Assembly: GCA_017654935.2 (NCBI GenBank)
Contig: CM065700.1
Location: 51,161,927-51,225,926 of the forward strand
DNA from: Phymorhynchus buccinoides
Lineage: Eukaryota; Mollusca; Gastropoda; Neogastropoda; Raphitomidae
Reading direction: 5' to 3'
Length of the DNA stretch: 64,000 nt
A program made the translations under genes and the position numbers. The notes below the pieces were generated by a model. It was not told where the DNA came from and did not search any database. It saw nothing but the letters and a program-made list of their open reading frames with translations. Of this stretch, positions 1 through 9,802 are shown in pieces; position 1 is the stretch's first letter; each line of letters opens with the position of its first letter.

Positions 1-427
1 CCTTATAAAAAGAGGCAGTACATGCTGCATAGAAAAAAGACAGTGACAAAAGACGCAGCCACACAATTAGAGTTCATTCCTAAAATGGTTTTAGCAGACG
101 AATTTACTATGATATTTGAACTTTCTGTTAGAGCGGATGATCCTGATTCCCCACCTGCTGGTGTTAGTGACGTCCTGATGAAAGGGATTAACATTTCTTG
201 GCAAAACTTGGGATGTTGAATCAGTGAGATATACTGTTGTTATTCAAAACAGTGGTGAAGAAATTAAGGCAGTGTCGACTAGTAATAAAGTTATATTAAG
301 TGTTGATCCAAACAATCTTAAAGAATTAACGTTCATTAACCGTACTAATTTAGATCTCATTGGGTTTTATTACACTGAAAGCATTTTGTCTGATGATCTT
401 CTTAAAATGATAACAAGTGCAAATTAA
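1..427 (+). pseudogene. Partial Polinton-like element gene, frameshifted, unknown function
   Basis: The frame is already open at base 1, so the gene starts outside the window. It reads in frame 1 to about base 190. The plausible continuation is in frame 2, through residues reading GKTWDVESVRYTVVIQNSG, to a TAA at 425-427. Frame 1 stops at 217-219, so a one-base shift lies near 185-200. The two parts together look like one beta-rich domain of at least 140 residues with no signal peptide or membrane segment. I do not recognise the family. Its place beside the polymerase gene would suit a minor structural protein, but that is only inference. Confidence 0.5.
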
Positions 428-455
428 ATGTTAAATTTTTTAAAAATATAAAAAG

Positions 456-1163
456 ATGTCCGTTAAAGTATATCCAAAAATACCAAAAGAAAATACTGAC
501 AAAGAAAAGACTGAGAGTTAGGATGATCTTGAAATCAGAAAGTTCAGATTGTCTACCATTACAGAAATACAAAGAGAATTGGAAAAAGACCTCACTAATT
601 ATAACAGAACCAAACGAAGGTACTCTTCTATCTTTAATGCTGCAACTTACTTAAATACAGGATTTGGAACTCTAGGTACTTTAACAGCAGGAAGCTCTGT
701 AGGGTTGTTAGCAACAGGTGTTGGATCGCCCGCAGCTTTGCCATTAGGGTGTGTGTCATTAACTCTCGGGTTGTTTTCAATCGGTACGTCTGCTTTCAAC
801 AACAAAATAAAACTAAAACTTCAAAAGCATACAGCCATGGTTCAATTAATAATGGCAAAACTTAGTTCATTTCGATTGATAATCAGTAAAGCTTTGCAAG
901 ACTCTCAAATTACAGATGAGGAGTTCAATCGATTGCAAGCAGACTACAACGACTACAAAATGCAAAAGTTTGAACTTCAAAAAAAGTCAAGGACAACTTT
1001 TTCACAACCACAAGACATAGAAGCGATAAAAAAAAGAATGCAACAGACGAGTAAACGAAACATTAAACTCTGTTCTAGGGAAATAACAATAAGAACTCCA
1101 AAGGGTGCTTATTCAATAACGTATGATTACAAGATTAGAAAATCTACTGACTATGACAATTAG
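456..1163 (+). pseudogene. Conserved Polinton-like element protein with a premature TAG
   Basis: An ATG at 456 opens a frame that stops at TAG 519-521 and continues open in the same frame to the TAG at 1161-1163. The part after the stop lacks an early ATG, which supports one gene of about 235 codons broken by one nonsense codon. The product has a charged N-terminus, then a helical basic segment (residues NYNRTKRRYSS), a hydrophobic Gly/Ala-rich stretch around codons 70-115 that could be two membrane helices, and a long charged coiled-coil-like C-terminal half. I judge from general familiarity that similar proteins accompany such polymerase-integrase elements in marine invertebrates. Function is unknown. 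The 3' end overlaps the convergent polymerase gene by 20 bp. Confidence 0.6.
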
Positions 1164-4100
1164 TCCTCCAGTGTCCAACTGCATACGAAAACTCTGGTGA
1201 TTTAAACACACGCTTTGTATTGTTTGAGTCAAGTGATTTCTTATTTACAACTGTTGTGTTTATTTCATGTAACTTAGATTGTATTTTTTTAATGTTATCA
1301 TGATAAAACGTCTTGCTGTCGAACAGTGCTTCTTTATAGTTGTTGTGTGACATAACCATTTGAACAACCGGTCTACTGATTCCCTTAGCCTTTTTAATAA
1401 TGCTAGTCTGACTAGCAACACTATACATCTTTGCTCTCAGTCCAACGTACTCTTTGATTATAGTTCCATTCAGTTCATCCTTCATTTTTCCAATCACCTT
1501 TTTATTTACAGTTGAATGCAATGGAGAGTCTTTTGAGTAGTCAGATGTATCATACTTAGAGTCTACGCCTTTCGCTACTTCTGTTTCTAAATCTTCATAA
1601 AAGTCTTCAGTTGGAATGTCTAGAATAAATGAATCTGTATCTGTGTACAATACTTTAGAGTCTGGATACAGTGGTTTAAAGTAGTCATATAAAAATTCTA
1701 ACATCAATAACTTAGATAATTCTAAAACAGCAAACCCAATGAAGACTGGTTTGTCCAGTGCTACTGTACGTTTCTTCATCATTATACCGTAAAGGTTGTT
1801 ATGGAACTTTCTGAAGTCTTGATAATTAGGTTTTGAAGTTAGTTTGATTGCTTTGTTTTCTTGGGTGACTAATCTAACGTCTTTGCGTTTGTGTGGGTTT
1901 TCCATAGTCTTTCCAAAACAACTGTTATTCATTAACTTAAAGAAGTCTTTTTCTGAGGTGTCACTAGCCTTCGTTCTAAGATTAGTGTTTTTCATTATAT
2001 ACGGCTCCATGAACTTCTCCTGACTAAACGAAATGATTCTATGAACTGCTGTTAGTTTTAATCCGTGACGTAAATAGAATTGGAGGAGTCTATAATGACA
2101 AACATTTTTTTTGTTTGTTATGTAGATTAGGCACAAGTTTTAGTAGCTCTGTCCCTACCTGAAGTCTTTCTGCTGCTAACGGGTAGTCGTTGTGGATGTC
2201 ATGGAGGTCTTTAGGATATTCCAAGTCGACTTCTAAAATAAAGCCTGTTTTGTAGCAATCTGGTAATTTCAACAGCCATTGTAAAAAGTTGATGATGTTA
2301 AAATTAAAAGGAGCAGTATACATTTTAAAGTTACGTATTGGAAGTGACTGACACATTGCCCAACCATAGAGATTGTTAGCATCTAAATACATGATGTAGT
2401 TGGTGGGCTTAGTAGGATCATAGTTGTCTAAGTATTTGTTGTTAGCCTTACAATAACTGTGTGAAGCCATACTTATTCCCCCACGTAGTCCGTCTTCAAT
2501 CATCTGGAGAGTTGGTAGATCAGAAAGCAAGTCAATCTGTATTCTAGTAAATCTTAAGAATGCATCCCAACTCATACCAGGAGCTGAAATATAATGTGTT
2601 GGGTCTAGACTGTAATGTTTCATACATGTTTTTCTATAGTTTTCAAATACGTCCGCAAGTAAACAAACGTCAACCATTAAATAGGCGTCATGGTAGTCTC
2701 CCATGGTTTTACAGTTTAACTTTTCCCACGCAGTCTGTGCATGGATGTAGTCAGAGTCACTTATATCTTTTCCTTTCAAACTAGAGTAGAATGCGCCTTT
2801 AGGTGGTAAAGAGTCTTCGTTAAACCGCTCCCAACTACTCATGTATTCATAAGGGTATACTCCTTTCTTCACAAGACTAGGATCAAAGTATTTTTCTGTT
2901 ATAGGACATTTGCTTAACGATTGCCCCAAAGACTCTAGTGATCCCATCAGATGTTGTAAGGTGTCATAAAAAGACAATTGTCCTAATGTAAATGTCATGT
3001 ACTTTTCTGAAGACTGAGCAATACAACTGACGGTTCTAAATGAATCTGTCACTGCCTGTAGAATTAAATGGGAGTCATATCCACGTAGATTGTGAAAGAA
3101 TATAGGCAGTTTCCAAGTCTCCGGTTTAACGTTAAGTTGTAGATTGCATTTACTATGTGCAGCTCCTCGGAATTTTCCGCTGATGTGATCATGATCTCGG
3201 ACTTTAGGGTTAGTTGAATAGTCTGGATCATCATCTAACATAAATTCTTTTTTACAAATCCAACAAACCGTCGCTGATTCAAATTGAATTAAATCTTCAG
3301 GAGACATAATTAAATCTGATAGATTAAGTTTGTTAGATAATCTATTTCGTATCTTTTGGATGTTTAATAAGAATCGTTTTGCTGCATCAGGTCCTCTATA
3401 AAGTTCTGGTACTGAATGTTTCCCGTCTGATCTAACAACAATAAAAGCATATGAACAGATTTGATGATTGTTCAATAAAACTGTTTTAGGAAGATTTTTA
3501 GGAGCAGGTCCTTGATACGGAACGATGATAGATTCAAAGTCAGCATACACAACGTACGGACTTGTTTGCAGTTTCTTCCAGTTTTTAAACGACACCTTAC
3601 TACCTTCTTTTGGAGTAATAAGTTTAGTATTACAGTCAACAGTTGAATTACAATGTTTTCTGTGTTCAACTGCAGCATGAATACTTGGAATTCTCAGTAA
3701 ACATCTTCGACAGAATTCCTGTTTTTCTTTGTGATTTGTAGTATGATTTAATAATCGACTCATTGTTCGGATTAATGTGTAGTGGGTTTTTGTTCCATCT
3801 GTTACTAAGAGTAGATCAATATGTTTTTCGGCTGGATCACCAATCATGGGAGAGTTCTTCGATACTCGGATTGGTTTAAGGTTATCTTCTATTGACCATG
3901 TGTAGATGTTAACAGTGATTGGTTTATTCTGTTCTTCAAATTGATCAATTTTGTTTAGGCTTACAGGGAAGTCGATTTTATTAAAGTTTAATTCATTTAT
4001 GTAAGGTTGATAGTTAATTACTCTCTCTGCGTTCTTTTTGACATAATAAAGTTTGGCTAAAACGCACCACATAAAACATTTGTTATCTGTATTCTTAATG

Positions 4101-4546
4101 TTTAGTACTGCTCGTTTTGAAATTAAATCTTTAGGTAAAGGAATAAACGAGTTTCCTACGATGGGAGCATATTTACTCTCCTTTAATTTAATTTCTAACA
4201 CTCCGCCTTCTGACCAACCAGATCCTCTCAGTTTTGCTTCTTCTGATGCATTGATGAACTGGGTGATCATTTCGTCTGCCCAGGTTTCTGTAAAGTCATT
4301 ATAAGAAAGAATTACTTGTTGTTTAGTAGAGACCCATACTTGTAGCTGCTCCTTATTAACTGTTTCATAATCTACGTAAACTGTTAACATTACTTTAACT
4401 GGTGGTTCTATTATTAGTTTTTTAGGTATTTGTGAAATAGCATGTTTTACACTTTCTAGTACATTTTCTGAATCAATAACTTCTAATTCTGTTTCTTTAA
4501 AAACACTGTCTAAATGTTCGAGTACATCATCAAGTGACATTGACAT
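1144..4546 (-). pseudogene. Protein-primed family B DNA polymerase, frameshifted
   Basis: This is the element's replicative polymerase (DNA_pol_B_2 type). The ATG at 4546 opens an 818-codon frame that ends at 2090. The rest continues in another frame from about 2136 to 1144, so the polymerase is split near an A-rich run (T run at about 2104-2112 on the plus strand). Motifs seen: a C2HC-like cluster (CRRC...HRKHC, residues about 277-297), exonuclease I YADFES (about 334), an endonuclease VII-like zinc module (CWIC...RDHDH...KCN, about 425-466), exonuclease II NLRGYD (about 486) and polymerase motif A DANNLYG (about 718). The second frame has motif B NNSCFGK (its residues 70-76) and motif C YTDTDS (164-169). 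All catalytic motifs are therefore present. A conserved N-terminal box with DNKCFMW (residues about 155) precedes the polymerase and has no function I can assign. The break sits between motifs A and B and would abolish activity if real. Confidence 0.9.
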
Positions 4547-4708
4547 GTTGAGTTTCTTTTTCTAACTCAAATTATTTTATTAAATTAAAAATAATTATTT
4601 GTGAAAATGCACTAAAAGGTTTAGGATTTAACTGTAAAGCACAAAAAAAAGAAGAAACAAAAAGAAGTAAATGAAATAATTCTTCTAAGTCTCCATTTTA
4701 AGCTCTTT

Positions 4709-5677
4709 TTAAATTGGAACTGTGTCTAGTGGGATTATCTGTAGTTCTTCTTTAACAAAGGCTCTTTGCGGGGCTGGTCGTTTTGTTGTATCAGTTTCTC
4801 TTAAATAATACACGGGAGGATTCATTTGTATTATTCTTTTTATTTCATAGGGATCAATGCTCCATATCGGGTCTGTTGCTCATATACGAGTGTCTCCTTC
4901 TGCTTCTCCTGGTGCATAAAGAAACCTTACTTTTACTCTGAATGGTATTAGTTGTTTTGTAATTGAATGTTGAATTGGTAAGTCAATTGTTTTTTTCTGT
5001 ATTGCTTTTACTGGTTGGAGTCCTGTAACGGTGGATTCTTCGTTATTCATGACTCGCAGAACACTAGACAGTCTTCTTACCCATTCAGTGTTTCTAGTTG
5101 AATCAAGGAGTTCTCTATAGTATTGATAAGAGAAAAGTCGTTCAGCTAATTGTTTGTTAAAGTTTTCGACTAAGGCCTGAGATTTATGATTTCCAGGAAT
5201 ACCCCTTTTTATAGACACTCTATGTTGTAATAGTAGCTGATTGAATTGTCCTTTAAATTCTTTTCCTTCATCAACTTGAACCATACGAGGATAGGTTAAT
5301 GGACCACGTCTGTAGATTTCTTGTAAAGCCACAGAGACTGAAGTAGCACTTTTATCAGTTAATGGTTCAGCATCTTTATATCTTGAAGCAATGTCGATGA
5401 CTGTAAGCGCATATTTAAATCTTTTTCTTCTGATAGTGTCATGAGGGAGGTATAGAAGATCCATTTGATGAGTGTCATTTGGTGTTGAATTAATGAAGTG
5501 TGGTCTTTTAATTCGTTTAGGTGCTGGTAAATAGATTTGCCATATAGCTTGTTTAGATAGCCATTCTTTTGCTGAGGATTCACTGACTCCTGCTGCCTGA
5601 CTGAGTTTTTGAATAGCTGTTAAACCTTTCCAATAGCCTTTTGGTGAATAATAAATTTTAGATAGATGGTTGCTCAT
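4709..5677 (-). pseudogene. Polinton-type DDE integrase with in-frame TGA
   Basis: The protein belongs to the retroviral-like integrase (rve) family used by Polintons to insert the element. The start chosen is the ATG at 5677; an ATG at 5701 adds eight residues and overlaps the upstream gene. The N-terminus (YYSPKGYWKG...) is a helical DNA-binding region. The RNase H-like core has acidic residues D73 (HQMDLLYL), D136 (VQVDEGKEF) and E171 (ALVENFN), giving D-34-E spacing. The frame stops at TGA 4880-4882, shortly after a basic beta-strand segment. The same frame then stays open for another 56 codons to TAA 4709-4711, with Trp- and Pro-rich sequence typical of a C-terminal domain. I infer that a single nonsense change removed this tail. 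The catalytic core itself looks intact. Confidence 0.85.
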
Positions 5678-5679
5678 TT

Positions 5680-6090
5680 TTATACTATACGTTTTTTGCA
5701 ATGAAATAAACAGCAGTCATACCGATTGCAATAAACGCTATTTCCTTGCATCTTTTGTTTTTCAGATGGCTGGTAGAAGTCGCTTAATCTTGGTGGTGGT
5801 TGCTGTTGGAGGTCTTCTCCCGTCACTAAATAATACTCTTTAATGGCGTCGTCAACATTCTTAAAAGTGTAGGCTGCATGGTTTTGTAGTTTTAATTTGT
5901 TATTAATGAAATCTAGCTGTGCAAGTCTTTGCTTTTCATAGGCGTCTTGTGCTGCAGCTAATTGTTCTATTGCTCTGTCGTGTCTTTTTCTTTCCTTGTT
6001 TGTTTCTAGTTTACTGAACATGTAATTACTGCCTGAAAAAGCAAGTGCGTTTACTACAGCACCACCAATCATCATTACGAGTGAAGCCAT
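5680..6090 (-). CDS. Small element protein, possibly frameshifted C-terminal membrane anchor
   Basis: A 136-codon frame starts with an N-terminal hydrophobic Gly/Ala segment (residues 1-20). A highly charged helix follows (residues 28-60, rich in K, E, R, Q, coiled-coil-like), then a proline stretch (QQQPPP). The last 22 residues are Cys-rich and implausible. Shifting by one base near 5745-5757 gives instead a hydrophobic segment (EIAFIAIGMTAVYFIA) ending at TAG 5685-5687, which looks like a natural transmembrane anchor. I therefore suspect a one-base indel. The gene lies 6 bp downstream of the 76-residue gene and abuts the integrase, which suggests co-expression. The function is unknown; a virion or membrane-associated role is possible. 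Confidence 0.55.
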   Translation of the reverse strand: MASLVMMIGGAVVNALAFSGSNYMFSKLETNKERKRHDRAIEQLAAAQDAYEKQRLAQLDFINNKLKLQNHAAYTFKNVDDAIKEYYLVTGEDLQQQPPPRLSDFYQPSEKQKMQGNSVYCNRYDCCLFHCKKRIV

Positions 6091-6096
6091 TTTATT

Positions 6097-6327
6097 TTAC
6101 ATATTTATATTTTCTGGAATTATTCCTTGTTTAACAAGAAAGTCTTTTGTTGCGATTGAAGCTGTAATTATAGCGATTAATTTAGCAGAGTCCTCTAGGT
6201 CAAGTTTTCCAAGGTCAGCTGATTTCATTTTCAATAATTTCTTGCCAACCATCGTGAACCCTACACTAAGACCACCAATCACAGCAGATTGATATACAAG
6301 ATTAACAACAGTTTTTTCAGCACTCAT
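6097..6327 (-). CDS. Small two-helix membrane protein of the element
   Basis: This 76-codon frame has two hydrophobic helices. The first is near residues 8-26 (LVYQSAVIGGLSVGFTMVG) and the second near residues 49-62 (LIAIITASIA). A basic, Lys-rich linker lies between them. It opens the minus-strand cluster that continues into the 136-residue protein, the integrase and the polymerase. It is divergent from the plus-strand gene at 6365, with only 37 bp between the two starts. I do not recognise a named family. The intact frame, suitable start and conserved place in a compact gene cluster support a real gene. Confidence 0.6.
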   Translation of the reverse strand: MSAEKTVVNLVYQSAVIGGLSVGFTMVGKKLLKMKSADLGKLDLEDSAKLIAIITASIATKDFLVKQGIIPENINM

Positions 6328-6364
6328 TTTTGTTTTTCAAAATAAAAATATAAATCAACTAAAA
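6328..6364. promoter_or_regulatory. 37-bp divergent intergenic region, A-rich
   Basis: The starts of the minus-strand gene (6327) and the plus-strand gene (6365) are separated by 37 bp made almost only of A and T, including AAATAAAAATATAAATC. Any promoter for both directions must lie here or inside the genes. A TATA-like role is inferred from composition only. Confidence 0.35.
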
Positions 6365-6901
6365 ATGAATTGTGATGAACTACTATTAAATGCGCAGGAA
6401 GCAGTAATTTCTAATGAAGTGTCAGCAAGTGTTATGAATAAAAAAGAAAGGTTGTATTCTCTGGCTGCATGTGGAAAAACGAAGCAATACTTAGGAATAG
6501 AATTTAGTATAGAACAGATTCAACAAATGTCTTCTGCTGACATTGAAAAGTACCACAACAGATATGAAGCGCAGTTAGGATCTAAAATGGTTAAAAGTTT
6601 GGGTCAAACTGTGTTAGGCTTGTACACTAAGTTAGTTAGACAGTTTCTTCCCGTCGATTCAAAACAAGATTTAATGTACGATTTAAATCAAGATCCTGTT
6701 TTAACAAAGTCATTAGAGTCTCTTGGTTGCGATCTTTATTATAGGTTTGGCCTGTTGTCGCCAGTTGTCATGGGGTTAATTACTTTTAATCATATAGATT
6801 TTATTGCTATTAAAAATGAACGTGACAGAGAATCAAACGAATCAGCAAACAAGCCCCAGTCCAACAGTGATGAAGGTAACGAAGAGTCCAGGACGAGTTG
6901 A
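6365..6901 (+). CDS. Hypothetical protein of the Polinton-like element, 178 residues
   Basis: The frame is intact from an ATG 37 bp from the divergent gene. The first 130 residues are helical and mixed in charge (including ERLYSLAACGKTKQYLG and IEKYHNRYEAQLG). A hydrophobic segment follows near residues 128-145 (FGLLSPVVMGLITF), and then a Ser/Asn/Glu-rich hydrophilic tail (ESNESANKPQSNSDEGNEES). The 3' end overlaps the next gene by 86 bp in another frame, a compact arrangement typical of virus-like elements. No enzymatic motif is recognised. It could be a membrane-associated structural protein. Confidence 0.6.
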   Translation: MNCDELLLNAQEAVISNEVSASVMNKKERLYSLAACGKTKQYLGIEFSIEQIQQMSSADIEKYHNRYEAQLGSKMVKSLGQTVLGLYTKLVRQFLPVDSKQDLMYDLNQDPVLTKSLESLGCDLYYRFGLLSPVVMGLITFNHIDFIAIKNERDRESNESANKPQSNSDEGNEESRTS

Positions 6902-7247
6902 AGCAGGTAAAAGGTTGTCAGAGTGGAATCGGCAACAAAGAATGAATAAACAAACAAAACAAAAACTTTTATCTCAGAATGAAGATGAATCAACCATAAG
7001 TGTAATACCGGTTAAAAAAGAAGAAATCAAACAAAACAATATGAATTACGATGTTGTATTGCTTACTGTTGGTGTGGTTGCCGGTGTTGGTTATTTGTCT
7101 TATAAATTATATAAAACATACATGCAACCAAAGCTAGAAAAACGAGTAGAAGTACAAACAAAACAACCAAAAAAAGTAACAGACAAACAAGAAAAACAAA
7201 AAACAAAAAGCTTAAAACCTGAGAGCGATCCATTTTTAATGCAATAA
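6816..7247 (+). CDS. Hypothetical single-pass membrane protein of the element
   Basis: I chose the ATG at 6816; a TTG four codons earlier is in the same frame but is an unlikely start. The 143-residue product has a Ser/Thr/Gln-rich N-terminus and a basic segment (GRVEAGKRLSEWNRQQR). A single clear transmembrane helix lies near residues 82-98 (VVLLTVGVVAGVGYLSY). A very Lys/Gln-rich tail ends in DPFLMQ. It overlaps the preceding gene by 86 bp in a different frame. The charge pattern suggests a basic, possibly nucleic-acid-contacting tail. No family is recognised. Confidence 0.6.
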   Translation: MNVTENQTNQQTSPSPTVMKVTKSPGRVEAGKRLSEWNRQQRMNKQTKQKLLSQNEDESTISVIPVKKEEIKQNNMNYDVVLLTVGVVAGVGYLSYKLYKTYMQPKLEKRVEVQTKQPKKVTDKQEKQKTKSLKPESDPFLMQ

Positions 7248-7263
7248 TTTTTTTGTTTTAGAA

Positions 7264-7490
7264 CATAAGTAAGAACTTAAAAAGAACTTGAACTAGAACT
7301 TAAGTAAGAACTTGATAAGAACTTGACAAGTTTTTGTGTAAGAACTTAATAAATACTTGATGTGACTTACAAAGAACTTATTAATAACTTGAAGTTGACT
7401 TAACAAGAACGTAAATAAAAACAAATAATAACTAATAACTTAACAAGATATTAAACAATAACTTGATAAATCATTTTGTTAACTTAATAA
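7264..7490. repeat. A/T-rich degenerate AAGAACTT repeats
   Basis: About 225 bp after the last plus-strand gene consist of loosely repeated AAGAACTTGA / TAAGAACTTA words at irregular 10-20 bp spacing. It is non-coding. It might be a terminator or replication-related region of the element, but nothing proves this. Confidence 0.5.
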
Positions 7491-7621
7491 GGGGGCTTGT
7501 GTGCGTACAGCCTCTTTGCCTTTATTTTGAACAGGGCTATGGCTGTACGCTTATAAAGGGGATTAGTGTATGCATGCATATAAAAAAAAGAAAAGAAGCT
7601 GTTAACAGTTTTAGATCAAAG

Positions 7622-7714
7622 AACTAGGACGATCGCTCTTCTATGAGCGTTTGTCCTAGTTTCAGCTTTCAAAACTAGAACGAACGCTCCTAGATGAGCG
7701 TTTGTCCTAGTTTT
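7622..7714. repeat. Two long imperfect hairpins (17-19 bp stems)
   Basis: Hairpin 1 spans 7622-7661: outer arms AACTAGGAC and GTCCTAGTT, inner arms CGCTC and GAGCG, loop TTCTAT, about 16 of 17 positions pairing with a wobble allowed. Hairpin 2 spans 7671-7714: arms AAAACTAGAAC and GTCCTAGTTTT with inner AACGCTC/GAGCGTT and loop CTAGAT, one mismatch. Both lie in the non-coding part of the element. Confidence 0.75.
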
Positions 7715-7880
7715 AGCTTGACAGTTGCTGGGTCAGACCGTCACGCATGATTTTGACTTAGTAAATAACCGTCAACAAAACAGAGCCCTCCTCTTTTCTC
7801 TTCCTTGGACTTGGGACCAGGCATCGGTGTAGAGAATCAATGCATGCAAATGTGGGTCAAACGATCTAGTTTTACTCAGC

Positions 7881-8086
7881 AACTGGGTCAATCGTTCATA
7901 CAGAAACGTTTGGCATAGTTAGCGATCTAGTTTTATTCAGCAACTGGGTCAAACGTTCATACAGAAACGTTTGGTCTAATTAGCGATCTGGGTCAAACGT
8001 TCATACAGAAACGTTTGGCCTAGTTAGCGATCTAGTTTTACTCAGCAACTGGGTCAAACGTTTATACAGAAACGTTTGGCCTAGTT
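7881..8086. repeat. Array of four related hairpins, about 61-bp period
   Basis: Units begin at 7881, 7942, about 7986 and 8047. Each has arms of the type AACTGGGTCAAACGTT and AACGTTTGGCCTAGTT around a CATACAGA-type loop. The arms share the AACT...TAGTT ends with the two hairpins at 7622-7714, so all six belong to one family. The third unit has lost about 17 bp of spacer. A 40-60 bp sequence beginning CAGAGCCCTCCTCTTTT occurs on both sides of this array (about 7780 and 8107). Confidence 0.7.
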
Positions 8087-8311
8087 AACAACCTTGATAG
8101 CAAAAACAGAGCCCTCCTCTTTTTATTTCTGGGCTTGGAACCAAACATTGGCGAGTTACTCTGTTTTTGTTGACAGAGTGGCTGGACTTATTTTAACGGT
8201 CCTTTTCGTTATTTGTAGTACATCCCGTCATTGAACTTTTGGAGCATTTTATAGAGACAGTGACGCCACTCACTACCCACCCCGTTCTGCTAGGCGTACT
8301 AGACCTATTGC

Positions 8312-8948
8312 TCACTGTTTGTTTTGCCAGAACATTCGAAATTCTCCATTTTCTTGCATGTACTTTATTATTAGATGACGTTTGTCGTATACGTAGCTCG
8401 TTGATGCTGATGCTAAGGCAGTGAAAGTTTGAATATGAATAAAACATTGAAATGCTAGTCAGTTTTCTAGCATACGAGTCAGACATATCGAGGTTTTGTT
8501 TTAAGAATTCACGCCATGTTTGGCTTCGTTTTGATTTCTTCAACATTACCTTGACCTTCTGAAGCCAACAACCAATAATCAAAGCATGATGTATGGTCTT
8601 GCTCTGTCCAACTTTCAGTACTTCAGTCCTGTTTTTTAAAAATGGAATCGCTTCATCAACAAATAAACATTTGTCAAAATCGTCAACATCTTTTTCCGAA
8701 ATGTTCTCAACAGTCTTATTCTTTTCAACTTGCAAGGTTTTGAGATATTTGTGTAGCTCCAAAACCATAGGAACACGTTTTTCTTTTTTATCTTCGTCTA
8801 ATAATGCAATACTACTTTTTGGTTTCATTGGCTTAGAACAGTTTTCACCTGTTTTTATTTTCGAAAGATACTCTTGCATACGTTTAAAGTACTCTTCATG
8901 ATCTTCGATAGCGTGAATCTCTTCTTCTGTAAAAGTTGAACCTTCCAT
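8312..8948 (-). pseudogene. Element-associated protein, frameshifted near its C-terminus
   Basis: The ATG at 8948 opens a frame with an acidic N-terminus, a Lys/Glu-rich linker and a helical region (VLKVGQSKTIHHALIIGCWL). A segment resembling a helix-turn-helix follows (FLKQNLDMSDSYARKLT). The nominal frame runs on to 8193 but its last 60 residues are Ser/Thr/Arg-rich and unnatural. One base over, starting near 8373-8380, the sequence reads IIKYMQENGEFRMFWQNKQ and stops at TGA 8312-8314, which looks like the true end. I infer a single indel. The fold might resemble small DNA-binding or phage-like regulators (weak). This is the rightmost gene of the element, separated from the others by 940 bp of hairpin-bearing DNA. 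Confidence 0.5.
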
Positions 8949-9034
8949 TGTTACACAGTAAAAACTGAACAGACTTGTTTACCCTTCACAGTCTTTTGCC
9001 CCAATGGTGGCTAAACGTCAATGCATACCACAAT

Positions 9035-9205
9035 CGAGGGCGACCACGTGATACACAGAGCATTCTGGTTGGTTTAAATCAATCACGTGAGAATACATCA
9101 TATTCTAAAAGTAAAATGTTAGTGGTCATGTGATTCACAGAGCATTCTGATTGGTTTAAAACAATCAGCAAACACTACATCATAGTCTAAAAGTAGATGC
9201 TTAGT
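9035..9205. repeat. Imperfect direct repeat, two copies of about 90 bp
   Basis: Two copies contain CACAGAGCATTCTG and TTGGTTTAAA, followed by an ACATCAT...TCTAAAAGTA segment. They begin near 9050 and 9135. They lie just beyond the last element gene and could be near its terminus. Confidence 0.6.
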
Positions 9206-9802
9206 CCTATGCTTAATTATAGTGCTAATTAGTTGCTTACGCGCCTGAAGAAATGAACCTGGTTGTTAGTTGATGACACTGGGTAGCTAGATGGTCATTA
9301 TCCTAGGCAGTATAATTGTTCAGGTAGCTCGATGGTCATTATCCTATAAGTGTTTGTAAGACTGTTCGCTTAAAAGACATCTTTATTTTAATGAAATTTG
9401 TTGTTTCACGTAGGACTTTTTGTCAATTTGGGATGTTTTGCGTCAGTGTGTGAGAGAGAGAGAGCGTGGACGTCATTAATGGTATGACTGGTCTCTTAGA
9501 AGAAAACATCTCTTTTTATTTTTACAGAATTTATGCGGTTTTACGTGGGAATTTCTTTAAAATATGGGATGTAAAAAGTACTGAGCCAGAATCCCCATCT
9601 AGATGTTCTCTGTGTGTGCGCGCATGTGTTTGAGCAGATCCTGGAGGTACTGATCCAAAATCCATAATGAGAGGTTAGTACATGAGCAAATAAAATGTTT
9701 TAAGGGACGGTCACTTCAGCCATGAAAACAAAATGTTGGGTACGAAACAAAGGGCCTCAAATTTGACAGAAACCAACGTATAACACAAATATTACAGCAC
9801 AC
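9206..9802. other. Non-coding unique sequence
   Basis: No gene is seen. It contains a short direct repeat (GTAGCT.GATGGTCATTATCCTA at about 9280 and 9332) and a short GA tract near 9450. Confidence 0.5.

Larger units (their letters stand above)
1..9200. mobile_element. Polinton/Maverick-like DNA transposon, left-truncated by window
   Basis: This block combines a protein-primed family B DNA polymerase (1144-4546, minus), a DDE integrase (4709-5677, minus), small accessory genes on both strands and a non-coding block with hairpins (7264-8190). Polymerase plus retroviral-like integrase is the hallmark of Polintons and related self-replicating elements. No packaging ATPase, maturation protease or recognisable capsid gene is seen. 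These may lie left of base 1, since the first frame is open at the window edge. No terminal inverted repeat was identified, so the right end is an estimate from the last gene (8948) and the start of the minisatellite at 9803. Five of the genes carry a stop or frameshift while their motifs remain well preserved. I infer a young but inactive copy, or a copy with consensus errors. Confidence 0.75.
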
